Below, in pieces: positions 44,329 to 54,762 of a stretch of DNA of 64,000 nucleotides. The stretch covers positions 124,001-188,000 of the forward strand of contig NZ_JAJGTZ010000044.1 in assembly GCF_020784725.1 (NCBI RefSeq), in the 5' to 3' direction. Made by a program: the position numbers and the translations under genes. This DNA is from Limosilactobacillus reuteri. Lineage in GTDB: Bacteria > Bacillota > Bacilli > Lactobacillales > Lactobacillaceae. The stretch's first letter is position 1. Each line of letters opens with the position of its first letter. Under the pieces are notes generated by a model, which saw nothing but the letters and a program-made list of their open reading frames with translations, had not been told where the DNA came from and did no database searches.

Positions 44329-45300
44329 TTATTCATTCCAAATCTTTATTCCAGGTCCCGGTTGTGAAACCACCAACCGTTCTGGGCCAACAATATTGCT
44401 TAATTTTTCAACAATTTTGCTCCGATTTTCTCGGTTGTAAATCACTTTGACGTTCGGACCAGCATCCATCGTATAATAGCAGTTTACTCCTTGACTGCGC
44501 AAGTCTTCCACTGCTTTAATGATGGTTAGCGTTTCAACATTAAAGTAGGTAAAACCGGGATCAGCCGAAAAGGTAAGTGCGTGCATACGAAGGGCATTTT
44601 CTTCAGCAATATGGCCGATTTGGTCAATATCTTTTGCTTTGATAGCTTTCTTTATGGCAACCATATCATCCGCTACCACTTGGCGCCAAGCATCATAGTA
44701 GGGTGAAGTGTCAACACTAGATTGCATTCCAGATCGACTGGAAATTTTTTTCTTTTTTGTATCAACTAAGACTGCTAACATTTCGATTGGAAAATCAACA
44801 TTTTCTAAAACCGGTTGTGCAAACGAGGAGACATCATCAGTTCCTTTTTGCCATTCAACCAGTCCGCCATAAATAGATCTAGTTGCCGAACCGGATCCGC
44901 GCCGGGCAAGCCGTGATAGATCACGTTTTGAGAGATTTAATCCGGCCGCGGTACTGGCCGCGCCTGCTAAGGCAGCAAATGCGGAAGCAGAGGAAGCAAG
45001 GCCAGCTGCAGTTGGAACATGATTAATTGACTCTACGCGTGCAAAAGATTTTATTCCGCTTAGTTGCCGAACAATATTTAGAACATGAACTACTTTTTTT
45101 GCCTCTTTCTTACTAAGTGTTTGTTGATCGATGGCAACTAAGTCTGAAGCAAGGTGATTATCAAAATTCACGGTAGTAGTAGTGTAAAACTCATTAAGTG
45201 TAAGGGAGAGACTGTCAGTTTGTGGAATGATTAATTCTTGATCCTTCTTTCCCCAATATTTAACAAGCGCAATATTAGTATGTGCTTTTGCAGTTGCCAT
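44329..45300 (-). CDS. mvaD: Diphosphomevalonate decarboxylase
   Basis: A 323-residue GHMP-family enzyme that makes isopentenyl diphosphate from mevalonate diphosphate with ATP. AHTNIALVKYWGKKD at the N-terminus and GLASSASAFAALAGAA are diagnostic, followed by SATRSIYGGLVEW. Its ATG overlaps the mvk stop (TAATG). Confidence 0.94.
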   Translation of the reverse strand: MATAKAHTNIALVKYWGKKDQELIIPQTDSLSLTLNEFYTTTTVNFDNHLASDLVAIDQQTLSKKEAKKVVHVLNIVRQLSGIKSFARVESINHVPTAAGLASSASAFAALAGAASTAAGLNLSKRDLSRLARRGSGSATRSIYGGLVEWQKGTDDVSSFAQPVLENVDFPIEMLAVLVDTKKKKISSRSGMQSSVDTSPYYDAWRQVVADDMVAIKKAIKAKDIDQIGHIAEENALRMHALTFSADPGFTYFNVETLTIIKAVEDLRSQGVNCYYTMDAGPNVKVIYNRENRSKIVEKLSNIVGPERLVVSQPGPGIKIWNE

Positions 45301-46250
45301 TAGTTATTCCCTCGCTTATCAAGTGGTTGAAGCCAAATATCATGTGCCCCGTTATCTTTTAGGATACTTGCAAGGCGGCGAGCACCCATAGCTGTTTGCA
45401 TTAAGGCAATCATGCAACCACCGCGACCGCCACCAGTTAATTTTGCACCAAGAGCACCATTGTCACGTGCAACATGAATAAGGTGATCTAATGATGGGTC
45501 TGACACATTAAGAGCAGTTAAATCAGTTTGCGCAAAGTTAAGAGCATCGCCTAATTTTACAATGTCATTTTGCGCAAGATAGTTTTTTGTTTGGTTTACT
45601 AATTCACCGAGATGCTTAATGCGTCCTTCAGCTTTTTCGTTGCTATTTTTCAGTTCATCTTTAACTGCCAAAATAGCTTCCTTAGTAGCACCTTTTTTTC
45701 CGGTATCAGCAATTACTAAAGAAGCATCAAGGCTCATTTCAATTGGTACCCCAATCCGCCCCTTAACATAAAAAAGCGGTTTATCTGAACTGACAGTAGC
45801 AGCGTCTAAACCGGATGGACTACGATGTGTAATTTGTTCTTCAACATCTGCAAGTTGAAGCAATAATGTTCGATCGAGTGGTTCATCATAATAATCAAAG
45901 AATGCTCGAATAATTGCAATCGCACTGGCAGCAGACGACCCCATTCCTCGTTCAGCAGGTAATTGACTTTCGATTTTTAAGTCCCAACCAGTTTCTTGGT
46001 CGTTAAACCTTGCAGATAAAGCGTCAATTAATTTTTTAATTCCAATCATGGAGGAAGGTAAATTTTTTAGACTACCATGATAATAACGGCTTTTAATAAT
46101 TCGCTGGTTATCTTGGCGACTGCTGAGCGTAACTGATAATTGAACGCTTGGCAATGGTAAGGCTATTGCCGGTTGACCGTATACTACGCTATGTTCTCCC
46201 ATTAAAATGATTTTCGCATGGCTAGTACCAATCCCTTGTTGTTTCACCAT
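45300..46250 (-). CDS. mvk: Mevalonate kinase
   Basis: A 316-residue GHMP kinase, first gene of the operon mvk-mvaD-pmk-fni. Motifs: SHAKIILMGEHSVVYGQPAIALPL, RGMGSSAASAIAIIRAFF and LTGGGRGGCMIAL. The upper mevalonate enzymes (HMG-CoA synthase and reductase) are not in this window. About 215 gene-free bases separate it from divergent dinG. Confidence 0.94.
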   Translation of the reverse strand: MVKQQGIGTSHAKIILMGEHSVVYGQPAIALPLPSVQLSVTLSSRQDNQRIIKSRYYHGSLKNLPSSMIGIKKLIDALSARFNDQETGWDLKIESQLPAERGMGSSAASAIAIIRAFFDYYDEPLDRTLLLQLADVEEQITHRSPSGLDAATVSSDKPLFYVKGRIGVPIEMSLDASLVIADTGKKGATKEAILAVKDELKNSNEKAEGRIKHLGELVNQTKNYLAQNDIVKLGDALNFAQTDLTALNVSDPSLDHLIHVARDNGALGAKLTGGGRGGCMIALMQTAMGARRLASILKDNGAHDIWLQPLDKRGNN

Positions 46251-46465
46251 CGTAACCTACTTTCTACATAAAAATTCAAACTTAATCATAGCATAAAACA
46301 GTGATTCTAGCTAAAAACGATTATGGATGTTACCAAATCTAAACATTTTAGCATGAAGAAAGACCGATTCGTGTAAAAATGAGAAATTTATAGTAGAATG
46401 GTGTATCATTTAGTTTAGAATATTTAGTAACTTATATAATAACTTCGGAGAAATATGGTGATAGT

Positions 46466-49330
46466 GTGACACAGCGTAGTAGTCAGCGCACAAAAAAGCG
46501 TGACAAGAGAGCGCCAATCTACTCAGTTGTTGATTTAGAAACGACCGGAACGAATGTTAATCATGGAGATCGAATTATTCAAATCGGTTGTGTTCTCGTT
46601 CAAGATGGCGAAATCATAAATCACTTTGAAACAAAAATAAATCCGCGAGAGAAAATTCCTCGTTCAATTGTTCAATTAACAGGAATTGAAGATAAAGATG
46701 TGCGAAAAGCACCGCTATTTGAGGATATTGCTGGGACTATTTATAGTTTGTTGGCGGAAACGACCTTTGTGGCTCACAATGTTAATTTTGACTTTCCTTT
46801 CTTAAATGCAGAATTAGAGCGAGCTGGATACCCTTCATTATCAATTCCGGCAATTGATACTGTAACCCTTAGTCAAATTCTTCTTCCTACTGCAAAGAGT
46901 TTTCGTTTACGAGATTTAACTAGTTCGTTGCATATTGAGCATGCTCACCCTCATAGTGCAGTATCAGACGCTGAAGCAACGGCAGACCTACTTAATGATT
47001 TGTTAAAACGAGTTCAAGAATTACCAACGCTGACGCTTGAAAAGATTACTCAGTTGAAGCTCAACTTACCTCAGCAAACAGCCGGGGTTTTTGATACTGA
47101 ATTGCAGCGTCGACGTAAATCGTCCCAGCCATTAAGTGAAGAGTTATATGTCTCTCACGGAATTGTTCTTCATAAATCGCGGCCGATCACTGCTAATGGA
47201 CAGCGGGAAAAGCATAAATATCCTTCAACTAAAAAGGCAAAGGAAAAGCTATACGGAGATATATTGAGACTGCGGCCTGTTCAAGCAAAAATGATGAACA
47301 GCATTTACAACAATTATACTCATGATGAACCCAAAAATATGATTGTCGAGGCGGGAACTGGAGTAGGGAAGACATTGGGCTATCTCTTTCCACTAAGTTA
47401 TGTTGCATATCCTGATAAGAAGATTGTTATTAGCACAGCAACCAATATCTTGCAGCAACAAATTATTGATATATCAATCGCGCAGTTAAATAAGGTGTTA
47501 CCTTTTAAGATGAATAGTGTGATTATCAAAGGAAATGCTCATTATATTGATGTTGCACGTTTTGTCCATTCCTTAAGCGTGATTGAAGATTCGAAGCTTG
47601 TTCAGTTGTTGAAAGCTAAAATATTAGTATGGCTGCTTTCAACGCAAAGCGGGGACCTTGATGAACTTAATTTAAATTCTCAGCAGTCGCCGTACTTTAC
47701 TGAAATCCGTCATCAGGGTATTCGGAGCTTGAATCCAGCAAATGCCTTTTACCATGATGATTTTCTTGTTCGGCGGGAAAAGCGGCTTCATCAAGCTGAT
47801 ATTATTATTACGAATCATGCGTACTTGGTTGCTCATGCCCAGGAATTAGGGGATGGGACTCGTCGTCCATATTTAGTAATCGATGAAGCTCAGCACTTAA
47901 GCGAAAGCATTTTAAAACGGTCACGGCGAACATTTAATTTTCAAAAATTACGCACAGCAGTTCATATAATGTCTGGGTTAGTTAATAATGGCAATGACCG
48001 GAACTTAACCGATATTTTCGCTGAACAGGCACTAGGCAGTTATAATGTTGAATTGCTTCGTGGTGACCTCAATGCCGTAGAAGAGGCGGTTGATCTTTTT
48101 CAGCAAGCCCTTTACCGTCAATATATGGCAAGTGCTACTAGTAATCCCGACAATGAATTAATTGAACAACCGCTGCAAAATGATCAGATGATCTCTCTCT
48201 TAGATATTAGTGGACCCGTGATGATGAAGCTGGAGCAAGCATTGAGCAGTGTGCAACTTCATTTTTCCGCTCTTAGTCATCTGTTTAGTAGTCAAGCAGA
48301 CCGATGGTTATTAAGTGATCGTTACCTCATGAGTCAATTTCAGAGTCAGCTTGCAAAATTAATTGAAGCCGACCAGACACTAAATGAATTTAACGAAACG
48401 CTTCAACAACAGGGAGAGGCTACTGCTTTTTGGATTACTATTCGCCAATCAAGTGAACAAAGTGCCTTACAGCTTAGTGGGGGACTATTGGAAGCAACAC
48501 ACTACCTCACAAAGAATGTTTATCCATATTTTGCTCAACCATTATTTGTGGGGGCAACATTGTTTACATCACCACGATCACAGTATCTTTACCACCAATT
48601 AGATTTAGAGCGCAATAATACTTTAACGCGTCGCTTTGCATCCCCGTACAATTACAAACAGAATGCTAAATTATTGATTGCAGAAGATGCTCCAGTACCT
48701 AGTGCGCAAAATAACAGTGACTACATTAAATATCTCAGTGATACGATTTACCAACTAACGAAGAATGCTGATTATCAGACAATGATTTTATTCAACTCAT
48801 TGGTGATGATTGAGCAGGTATATAGCCAACTTCGCGAAACGGATCTATTTGATCAGCGGGATATTTTAGCTCAAGGAATTACGGGTAATCGTGATAAAAT
48901 CTTAAAACAGTTTAGTGGTGGAAAAAATTCGATTCTTCTTGGTGCTTCTAGTTTTTGGGAAGGGATAGACTTACCAGAGTCCGCTCTTGAACTCTTAATT
49001 ATTACGCGCTTGCCGTTTGATTCGCCTGATGAAATAATGAATCGTGCTCATAATAAGTTACTTCAGCAACAAGGGAAAAATCCGTTTTATCATTCAGAAC
49101 TGCCAAAAGCAACGATGCGATTACGGCAGGGGATTGGACGATTATTACGGACAGAAGATGATCATGGGATTGCAGTAGTTCTTGATCCACGACTACAAAC
49201 AAGACGGTACGGGAAGACGATTTTGAGTAGTCTGCCCACTGATTTACCGGTTAATAGTAAAAAAACTGCTGACTTGATTTCAATTACTCAGAAATTTTTA
49301 CAAAATGGTAAAGAGGACAAAGTTAATTAA
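46466..49330 (+). CDS. dinG: DnaQ exonuclease-DinG helicase fusion protein
   Basis: A 954-residue protein with an N-terminal DEDD 3'-5' exonuclease domain (VDLETTG, HNVNFDFPFL, HSAVSDAEAT; about residues 18-180). It is joined to a DinG/XPD-type superfamily 2 domain with Walker A AGTGVGKTLGY, DEAQ box IDEAQHL and motif VI RQGIGRLLRT. The cysteines of an Fe-S cluster are absent, as in the Bacillus-type DinG, which acts as a nuclease more than a helicase. Start is GTG 46466. Confidence 0.93.
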   Translation: MTQRSSQRTKKRDKRAPIYSVVDLETTGTNVNHGDRIIQIGCVLVQDGEIINHFETKINPREKIPRSIVQLTGIEDKDVRKAPLFEDIAGTIYSLLAETTFVAHNVNFDFPFLNAELERAGYPSLSIPAIDTVTLSQILLPTAKSFRLRDLTSSLHIEHAHPHSAVSDAEATADLLNDLLKRVQELPTLTLEKITQLKLNLPQQTAGVFDTELQRRRKSSQPLSEELYVSHGIVLHKSRPITANGQREKHKYPSTKKAKEKLYGDILRLRPVQAKMMNSIYNNYTHDEPKNMIVEAGTGVGKTLGYLFPLSYVAYPDKKIVISTATNILQQQIIDISIAQLNKVLPFKMNSVIIKGNAHYIDVARFVHSLSVIEDSKLVQLLKAKILVWLLSTQSGDLDELNLNSQQSPYFTEIRHQGIRSLNPANAFYHDDFLVRREKRLHQADIIITNHAYLVAHAQELGDGTRRPYLVIDEAQHLSESILKRSRRTFNFQKLRTAVHIMSGLVNNGNDRNLTDIFAEQALGSYNVELLRGDLNAVEEAVDLFQQALYRQYMASATSNPDNELIEQPLQNDQMISLLDISGPVMMKLEQALSSVQLHFSALSHLFSSQADRWLLSDRYLMSQFQSQLAKLIEADQTLNEFNETLQQQGEATAFWITIRQSSEQSALQLSGGLLEATHYLTKNVYPYFAQPLFVGATLFTSPRSQYLYHQLDLERNNTLTRRFASPYNYKQNAKLLIAEDAPVPSAQNNSDYIKYLSDTIYQLTKNADYQTMILFNSLVMIEQVYSQLRETDLFDQRDILAQGITGNRDKILKQFSGGKNSILLGASSFWEGIDLPESALELLIITRLPFDSPDEIMNRAHNKLLQQQGKNPFYHSELPKATMRLRQGIGRLLRTEDDHGIAVVLDPRLQTRRYGKTILSSLPTDLPVNSKKTADLISITQKFLQNGKEDKVN

Positions 49331-49423
49331 ACTTTATCAACTTTTAATTACCGATTTCTGGTATAATCAAAAACGATTGTCATATAAGAATCTAAAAAAC
49401 TAAAGAGATAAGAGGGAAAAGAT

Positions 49424-49942
49424 ATGCAAAGTCGACGTGAAGTTCAGCGTGAACAGAGTCGAGGTTCCTCAATGCGGACAATTCGTAACCTTTTGATTGC
49501 GATTTTACTAATCTTGTTAATAGTGTGGAGTGTTTTTGCAGTTAGCAATCAGCCGCGAAATTCAGCGCGACGACAGACAATTTCACTTGCTGAAAAATAT
49601 GCTCATCTCCAATCTCCTGACCAATTTTATATTTATAATCGGGAGAATACTTACTATACGATTAGTGGCAAAAATCAGCAAAATCAACCGATCTTGGTTA
49701 TGGTTCCCCAACATGGTGGCAAGATCAGGGTTCTAAAACAATCGAGTGGGATTACTGCTGCAAGAGCACGGGCGATGACAAAATCAAATCGCAATCCGCG
49801 TGAAATTTTAAAAGTTGCTCCTGGGATATTTAATGATAAGATTGTCTGGGAAGTAACATATCGTAATCAAAAAGGAAATCTCTGCTACGATCTGATTAAT
49901 TTTAAGACTGGACAATACGTTCAAAATATTAATAACCTTTAA
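49424..49942 (+). CDS. YpmB-like DUF5590 membrane-anchored protein
   Basis: A 172-residue protein with an Arg-rich cytoplasmic start, one membrane helix (NLLIAILLILLIVWSVFAV, about residues 23-42) and an extracytoplasmic domain with PepSY-like repeats (KVAPGIFNDKIVWEVTYRNQKGN). The position between dinG and dnaD is where ypmB lies in other Firmicutes. Function unknown. Confidence 0.8.
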   Translation: MQSRREVQREQSRGSSMRTIRNLLIAILLILLIVWSVFAVSNQPRNSARRQTISLAEKYAHLQSPDQFYIYNRENTYYTISGKNQQNQPILVMVPQHGGKIRVLKQSSGITAARARAMTKSNRNPREILKVAPGIFNDKIVWEVTYRNQKGNLCYDLINFKTGQYVQNINNL

Positions 49943-49959
49943 TAAAAGCTGAAACTAAT

Positions 49960-49986
49960 AGAGGCTGGGATTACTCAGTCTCTTTA
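49960..49986 (+). terminator. Weak terminator or attenuator hairpin
   Basis: AGAGGCTGGGA-TTA-CTCAGTCTCT with a short T-run, between the ypmB-like and dnaD genes. Confidence 0.45.
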
Positions 49987-50024
49987 CTTTTGCAAAAATA
50001 CTTTTTAAGAGAGGAGCTGATTAA

Positions 50025-50729
50025 ATGACAGATGCAAGCCTTTTACAACATTACTTGCAGGCGGGAGAGACCAATATAAGTAATTTGTTGCTACATCATT
50101 ATAAAGAATTGGGGATGACAACCTCTCAATTTGTCTTATATCTTCAGTTCAAATCTTACCAGGACCGAGGAATAATGAATCCAGACGTTCGCACAATTGC
50201 AAAGAACTTAGGAACAACAGAGCGACAGGTGTTTGAACAACTTCACCAAATGATGACAAACCATCTTGTTGAGCAGAAGATGCGAAAAATGGAAGATGGT
50301 AAAGAAGATGCAATATATGATTTTTCGCTCCTTATCAATAAATTAGCGTTGCTCAATGAGAATGACCAAGAGGAAGCAATTAGAGTTGAAAATACTATTA
50401 GTCGGGTTGAAACATTTAATCAGCTAGAGGCCGAATTTGGCCGGCCCCTCTCATCAATGGAATTGCAAATTGTTAATGACTGGTTGGATAAGGATAATTA
50501 TTCGGCAGTAATGATTAAGCTTGCTTTGCGGCAGGCAGTAATGAATAGTGCACTAAATCTTCAGTACATGGATCGGATTCTACAAAGCTGGGATCGTCAG
50601 GGCTTACGAACTGAAAGAGATATCAATGAGCACGAAAAGAGGTTTGAACAGCGAAAAGAGGCTGGACAAAAGCCGGAAAAGAAGACATTAAAAAAGCCTA
50701 AAATACCGATTTATAAATTAGGCGAATAA
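50025..50729 (+). CDS. dnaD: Replication initiation/restart protein DnaD
   Basis: A 234-residue protein with an N-terminal winged-helix DDBH1 domain and a C-terminal DDBH2 domain (FGRPLSSMELQIVNDWLDKDNYSAVMIKLALRQAV ... YMDRILQSW), used with DnaB and DnaI to load the replicative helicase. It ends in a Lys-rich tail. Ribosome binding site GAGAGGAG. Confidence 0.92.
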   Translation: MTDASLLQHYLQAGETNISNLLLHHYKELGMTTSQFVLYLQFKSYQDRGIMNPDVRTIAKNLGTTERQVFEQLHQMMTNHLVEQKMRKMEDGKEDAIYDFSLLINKLALLNENDQEEAIRVENTISRVETFNQLEAEFGRPLSSMELQIVNDWLDKDNYSAVMIKLALRQAVMNSALNLQYMDRILQSWDRQGLRTERDINEHEKRFEQRKEAGQKPEKKTLKKPKIPIYKLGE

Positions 50730-50751
50730 AATTAAATAAAGGGTGGTTGAC

Positions 50752-51669
50752 ATGGAAAAATCTTCTTCTCAAGTAATGAAGGGAATTATATGGGCAGCGA
50801 TTGCCTCTGCTATGTGGGGAATATCGGGAACCGTTTTACAACTTATCTCACAAAACCTAGCAATTCCTGCTACGTGGATGCTTTCAATGCGGACTTTTTC
50901 AGCAGGAGTGATTTTATTAGTAATCAGTGTATTTTTATATGGAAAAAAGATTTTTAACGTATTTAAAACACGTGCAACAGCTATTTCAGTTATTAGTTAT
51001 GCTATTTTAGGGTTGATGGCAAACTTACTTACGTTCTATTATGCTATTCAAACAGGAAATGCCTCAGCAGCAACAATTCTTCAATATCTTTCCCCACTTT
51101 TTATTGTGTTAGGTGGAATTGTTTTTATGCATCGTCGTCCGTTCAGGAGCGATATTATTGCATTTGTTGTTGCTTTGATTGGGGTAGCATTATGTATCAC
51201 GCGTGGTAACTTTACCCAATTAGCTTTACCGTTTGTATCCCTTCTCTGGGGCTTGGGATCTGGGATTACAGCTGCATTCTATGTTGTCCTTCCCCAACGT
51301 GCTGCTGATGAGAATCCGCCAATTGTTGTCCTCGGTTGGGGGACGATGATTGCCGGAATCCTATTTAACCTCTACCGGCCGTTCTGGGTTAACCCGCCAC
51401 ATATTACTACCACGTTAGTAGCATCAGTTGCGACAGTGGTATTATTTGGAACGATTTTACCATTTGGAATTTTGCTTCATGCAACTAGATATGCCCCATC
51501 TGATGTAGTTAGTATCATGGATGCCGTTCAACCAATTACAACTTCGATTTTAAGTGTGATCTTCTTTAAATTGAACTTAAATTGGGCAGAAATTTTAGGA
51601 ATTATTTTAGTAATTATTGCCGTCTATATTCTTCAAAATGGTCGACGAAAACATCCAATTCATTCTTAA
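50752..51669 (+). CDS. EamA/DMT family transporter
   Basis: A 305-residue permease with ten predicted helices in two EamA repeats (first repeat ends GGIVFMHRRPF; second begins about residue 155). ATG 50752 is preceded by AAAGGGTGG. It stands where many Firmicutes have nth after dnaD. The substrate, possibly an amino acid or metabolite exported, cannot be inferred. Confidence 0.88.
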   Translation: MEKSSSQVMKGIIWAAIASAMWGISGTVLQLISQNLAIPATWMLSMRTFSAGVILLVISVFLYGKKIFNVFKTRATAISVISYAILGLMANLLTFYYAIQTGNASAATILQYLSPLFIVLGGIVFMHRRPFRSDIIAFVVALIGVALCITRGNFTQLALPFVSLLWGLGSGITAAFYVVLPQRAADENPPIVVLGWGTMIAGILFNLYRPFWVNPPHITTTLVASVATVVLFGTILPFGILLHATRYAPSDVVSIMDAVQPITTSILSVIFFKLNLNWAEILGIILVIIAVYILQNGRRKHPIHS

Positions 51670-51682
51670 AAAAGTTGATAAT

Positions 51683-51720
51683 AAAAAGGATTGCGGAGAA
51701 AAAATTCCGCAATCCTTTTT
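51683..51720. terminator. Bidirectional terminator
   Basis: AAAAAGGATTGCGGA (51683-51697) / TCCGCAATCCTTTTT (51706-51720), between the convergent EamA and pbp1A genes. Confidence 0.88.
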
Positions 51721-51747
51721 ATTATCTTCAATTTTTAAAAGGTCTTA

Positions 51748-54018
51748 TTAGGGATTAGCTGTGCTTGGTTGCGTAGCAGGGGCAGCCGCAGGGCTAGAAC
51801 TTGAGCTTTGTGCAGGTGCAGATGAACTTGAACTGGCCGGAGCACTGCTTGATGAAGATTCAGTGGGAGCATTATTTCGTTCTTCTGTGCGACTTTCGCT
51901 GCTACTACTTGAAGCAGAACTGGAAGAAGATGAAGACGATGATGAGTCACTTGAGCTAGAAGTAGAACTACTATCACGATCATCTGATGGATATTCAGTA
52001 TAATCGAATGCCCATTTTGAATCACGAATTACAAGCTGACGTTTACCTTTAACTCGAACAGCTTCAACAGTGTCTGGCATCGTCCAATCAGATGCGTGAT
52101 TTTGGCTGTCAAGATATTGCATTAAGTCCTTGTAAAGTAATTGTGCTGATTTTACATATTGTTCTGAAATACTGCCACCAGGTTCAAGTGGGTGGTCATA
52201 ACCAGTCCAAACTGCAATTGAGTAATTCTTGGTATAACCAGCCATCCAGGAATCCATTACGCCAGACTGGCTAGAATTTCCAGGATAGTTTGTCGTTCCC
52301 GTCTTACCAGCTTGGTTAACACCGTTGAGTCGAGCGTCAGTTGCGCTTCCTTGTGAGTCAGTGAAAACTCCTTTAAGCATGTCAGTGATCATGTAGGCAG
52401 TGGCCTTATTCATTGCCCGTTTACCTTTCGGATTGAATTGCTTTACTGAACCATCTTGAGTAGTAATCGAGCTAATGTAGTAAGGTTTGTAGTAGGTACC
52501 CCCATTAGCAAAGGCCGCATATGCAGCAGAAACTTGGAGTGGGGAGATATACAACGCAATTCCGTTTTGTAAAGTATATGGTTGCTTTTGCGAAATTCCT
52601 AACCCATCAAGGAAAGCAGTAGCGCGCTTAATCCCAACGGCTTGCAATGCGCGAATAGCAGGAACGTTCCGTGATTGAACTAAAGCCTCACGCATTGTCA
52701 TATTACCCTTATATTTTTTATCAAAGTCATGAAGGACAGTATTAGTGCCAGGAAAGACAAACCGAGTATCAGCAATTGACTTAAAGGTTGGCCATTGTAA
52801 GTATTCGATAGCCGGACCATAATCCATTAATGGCTTTGCGGTTGACCCAGAACTACGATTGCTTTGTACAGCACGGTTAAGCCCATACACGACATTTCCT
52901 GTATGACGGCCGCCGAGCATAGCAATGATTTGTCCGTTGTGTGGGTCAGTAACAGCAACACCAGCTTGCATTTTATCATTTTGGAACTGAACGTTTTTAT
53001 TTGCAGCATCATAAAGGTGTTGTTGTGCATCCAGGTCAAGATTGGTGTGAACCTTTAGCCCATCACTATATGGGTTGTATCCTTGTGCTTGTAAATCAGC
53101 AAGAACTTGTTTTACATAAGGGTCAACAACTTTAGAATCTACAGCAGTTCCGCTTCCTGAAATATTACCATGATCCGGGTCTAAACCAGCAGTAACACTT
53201 TCGCTTGCTGCTTGGTTAGCTTGGGATTGGGTAATGTAATTGCTGCGGACCATCGCATTTAATACTTCATTTCGCCGTTGCGTTGCATACTTTGTGTTAC
53301 TTACAAGTGGATTATAGTAAGTGGGAGATTGTGGCATTCCGGCGAGAAGAGCTAATTGGGAAAGGTCAAGATCGTTTAAATCTTTACCGTAGTAATACTG
53401 AGCTGCTGTTTGCATTCCATAAATTCCATTTCCCATGTAAACCTTGTTAATGTAGAAATCAAGGATTTGACTCTTGCTAAAATGCTGCTCAACATTAATA
53501 GCAAGCCATGCTTCTTGGGCTTTGCGTTTTAATGTTCGATCAGAGGCAGCTGTTGAGAAGACGGATAATTTAACTAATTGTTGAGTCAGCGTACTTCCTC
53601 CCTGCATCCCGGCTGAACGACCAAAAACATTAGAAGTGGCTGCTCCAAGAATTCGAATTGTATCAACACCATGGTGCTTGTAGAAGCGTCGATCCTCAAT
53701 TGAAACAACAGCATTTTTTAATTGCTTTGGTATTTGATTATCCTTGGCATATTCTCGTTTCTGTGCTCCTAAACGAGAAATCACTCGATTTTGATCATCG
53801 TAAATAGTCGTAATACTCTGACTTGTTAAGTCGCTTCTACTAATTTTAGGAGCGCTTGAGGCATAGTAGAAAAATAATGCTGCAGATGCCACCATTAGTA
53901 GAACGACGATTCCTGCTACCCATAGCAAGATTTTCTTTATTAAGCCGCCAACATTGCGCTGTTGATTGTCATTGTTATTATGACGCTCACTACGCGTTGA
54001 CTGATTATCATTTGACAT
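51748..54018 (-). CDS. pbp1A: Class A penicillin-binding protein 1A
   Basis: A 756-residue bifunctional cell-wall synthase: cytoplasmic start, one membrane anchor (residues about 28-50), glycosyltransferase domain (EDRRFYKHHGVDT, GGSTLTQQLVK) and transpeptidase domain (active serine in SGSTAKPL, SRN, KTGTTN). The last ~80 residues are a low-complexity tail, almost all Ser with some Asp, Glu, Ala and Pro, probably an extended wall-spanning linker. It lies 11 bases after recU, forming the usual recU-ponA pair. Confidence 0.94.
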   Translation of the reverse strand: MSNDNQSTRSERHNNNDNQQRNVGGLIKKILLWVAGIVVLLMVASAALFFYYASSAPKISRSDLTSQSITTIYDDQNRVISRLGAQKREYAKDNQIPKQLKNAVVSIEDRRFYKHHGVDTIRILGAATSNVFGRSAGMQGGSTLTQQLVKLSVFSTAASDRTLKRKAQEAWLAINVEQHFSKSQILDFYINKVYMGNGIYGMQTAAQYYYGKDLNDLDLSQLALLAGMPQSPTYYNPLVSNTKYATQRRNEVLNAMVRSNYITQSQANQAASESVTAGLDPDHGNISGSGTAVDSKVVDPYVKQVLADLQAQGYNPYSDGLKVHTNLDLDAQQHLYDAANKNVQFQNDKMQAGVAVTDPHNGQIIAMLGGRHTGNVVYGLNRAVQSNRSSGSTAKPLMDYGPAIEYLQWPTFKSIADTRFVFPGTNTVLHDFDKKYKGNMTMREALVQSRNVPAIRALQAVGIKRATAFLDGLGISQKQPYTLQNGIALYISPLQVSAAYAAFANGGTYYKPYYISSITTQDGSVKQFNPKGKRAMNKATAYMITDMLKGVFTDSQGSATDARLNGVNQAGKTGTTNYPGNSSQSGVMDSWMAGYTKNYSIAVWTGYDHPLEPGGSISEQYVKSAQLLYKDLMQYLDSQNHASDWTMPDTVEAVRVKGKRQLVIRDSKWAFDYTEYPSDDRDSSSTSSSSDSSSSSSSSSSASSSSSESRTEERNNAPTESSSSSAPASSSSSAPAQSSSSSPAAAPATQPSTANP

Positions 54019-54029
54019 AGTAAACTCCT

Positions 54030-54644
54030 TTACGCTTTTGCAGCAATTATTTTATCAACAGCGTTTAAATATGGTAAACGCGGATTAAGTTGATAATGAA
54101 TTTGATAGCCTTCTTTAGCGATATCAGTTCGCAAAATTGATTTACGGCCGCCATTTTGCTGTTGGTCCCAATATTGAAACAAGTTGGAAGCGGGAAGCAG
54201 GTATAGCAGGTCAAGCTCCGTAAATTTAATGAAAGCAAAACAAATTCCACCCTGTGCTACACATTCACGCATATGTTGAATTTGGTGGGGATGAAAGTTC
54301 TTTAATGGAAAAGAATTTTTATTACGTGTTTCTTTAGCATCAAAATCAATGTAGTATCCACGGTACACCCCATTGTAATCAGTAGTTGATGGACGCCGAA
54401 AATATGCTTCTTTAATAACAGCCGCACTCCGCTTGGGATAATCAACTTTTACAAGCTGAATAGGGGTAGGCTTTTTATGAATAACAGCAATATGGCGAGC
54501 CAGATAGTACTGATTACTATGATTGATCTCATCCTCTAACGACATCCCACGTTTGGCATAAATAGATTGATGTGGTGTCGGTAATTCATTATGTGTATTA
54601 TAGTGTTGTACAGGTTGCTGACCATTGGGATAGTGAATGGTCAC
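54030..54644 (-). CDS. recU: Holliday junction resolvase RecU
   Basis: A 204-residue resolvase with the nuclease core ([23 protein letters not shown]) and the N-terminal [11 protein letters not shown] typical of the family. The GTG at 54644, with TAGGAGAG 8 bases upstream, gives the normal family length; the ATG at 54692 would add 16 unsupported residues. Operon with pbp1A. Confidence 0.92.
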   Translation of the reverse strand: MTIHYPNGQQPVQHYNTHNELPTPHQSIYAKRGMSLEDEINHSNQYYLARHIAVIHKKPTPIQLVKVDYPKRSAAVIKEAYFRRPSTTDYNGVYRGYYIDFDAKETRNKNSFPLKNFHPHQIQHMRECVAQGGICFAFIKFTELDLLYLLPASNLFQYWDQQQNGGRKSILRTDIAKEGYQIHYQLNPRLPYLNAVDKIIAAKA

Positions 54645-54762
54645 GGTGATCACTCTCCTAACTAGAGATTTATTATACCAGACTAGTTGCATAATGATTG
54701 ATACAAGATGATTACAAGTTTAAGTTAAACGGCTTTATATCTGCTTATTTAGGGAGGATTTT

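Noticed and set aside
51761-52003. Plus-strand frame rich in Leu, Glu, Asp opposite the PBP1A tail
   Set aside because: It is the complement of the Ser-codon repeats in pbp1A; no ribosome binding site and no independent support.
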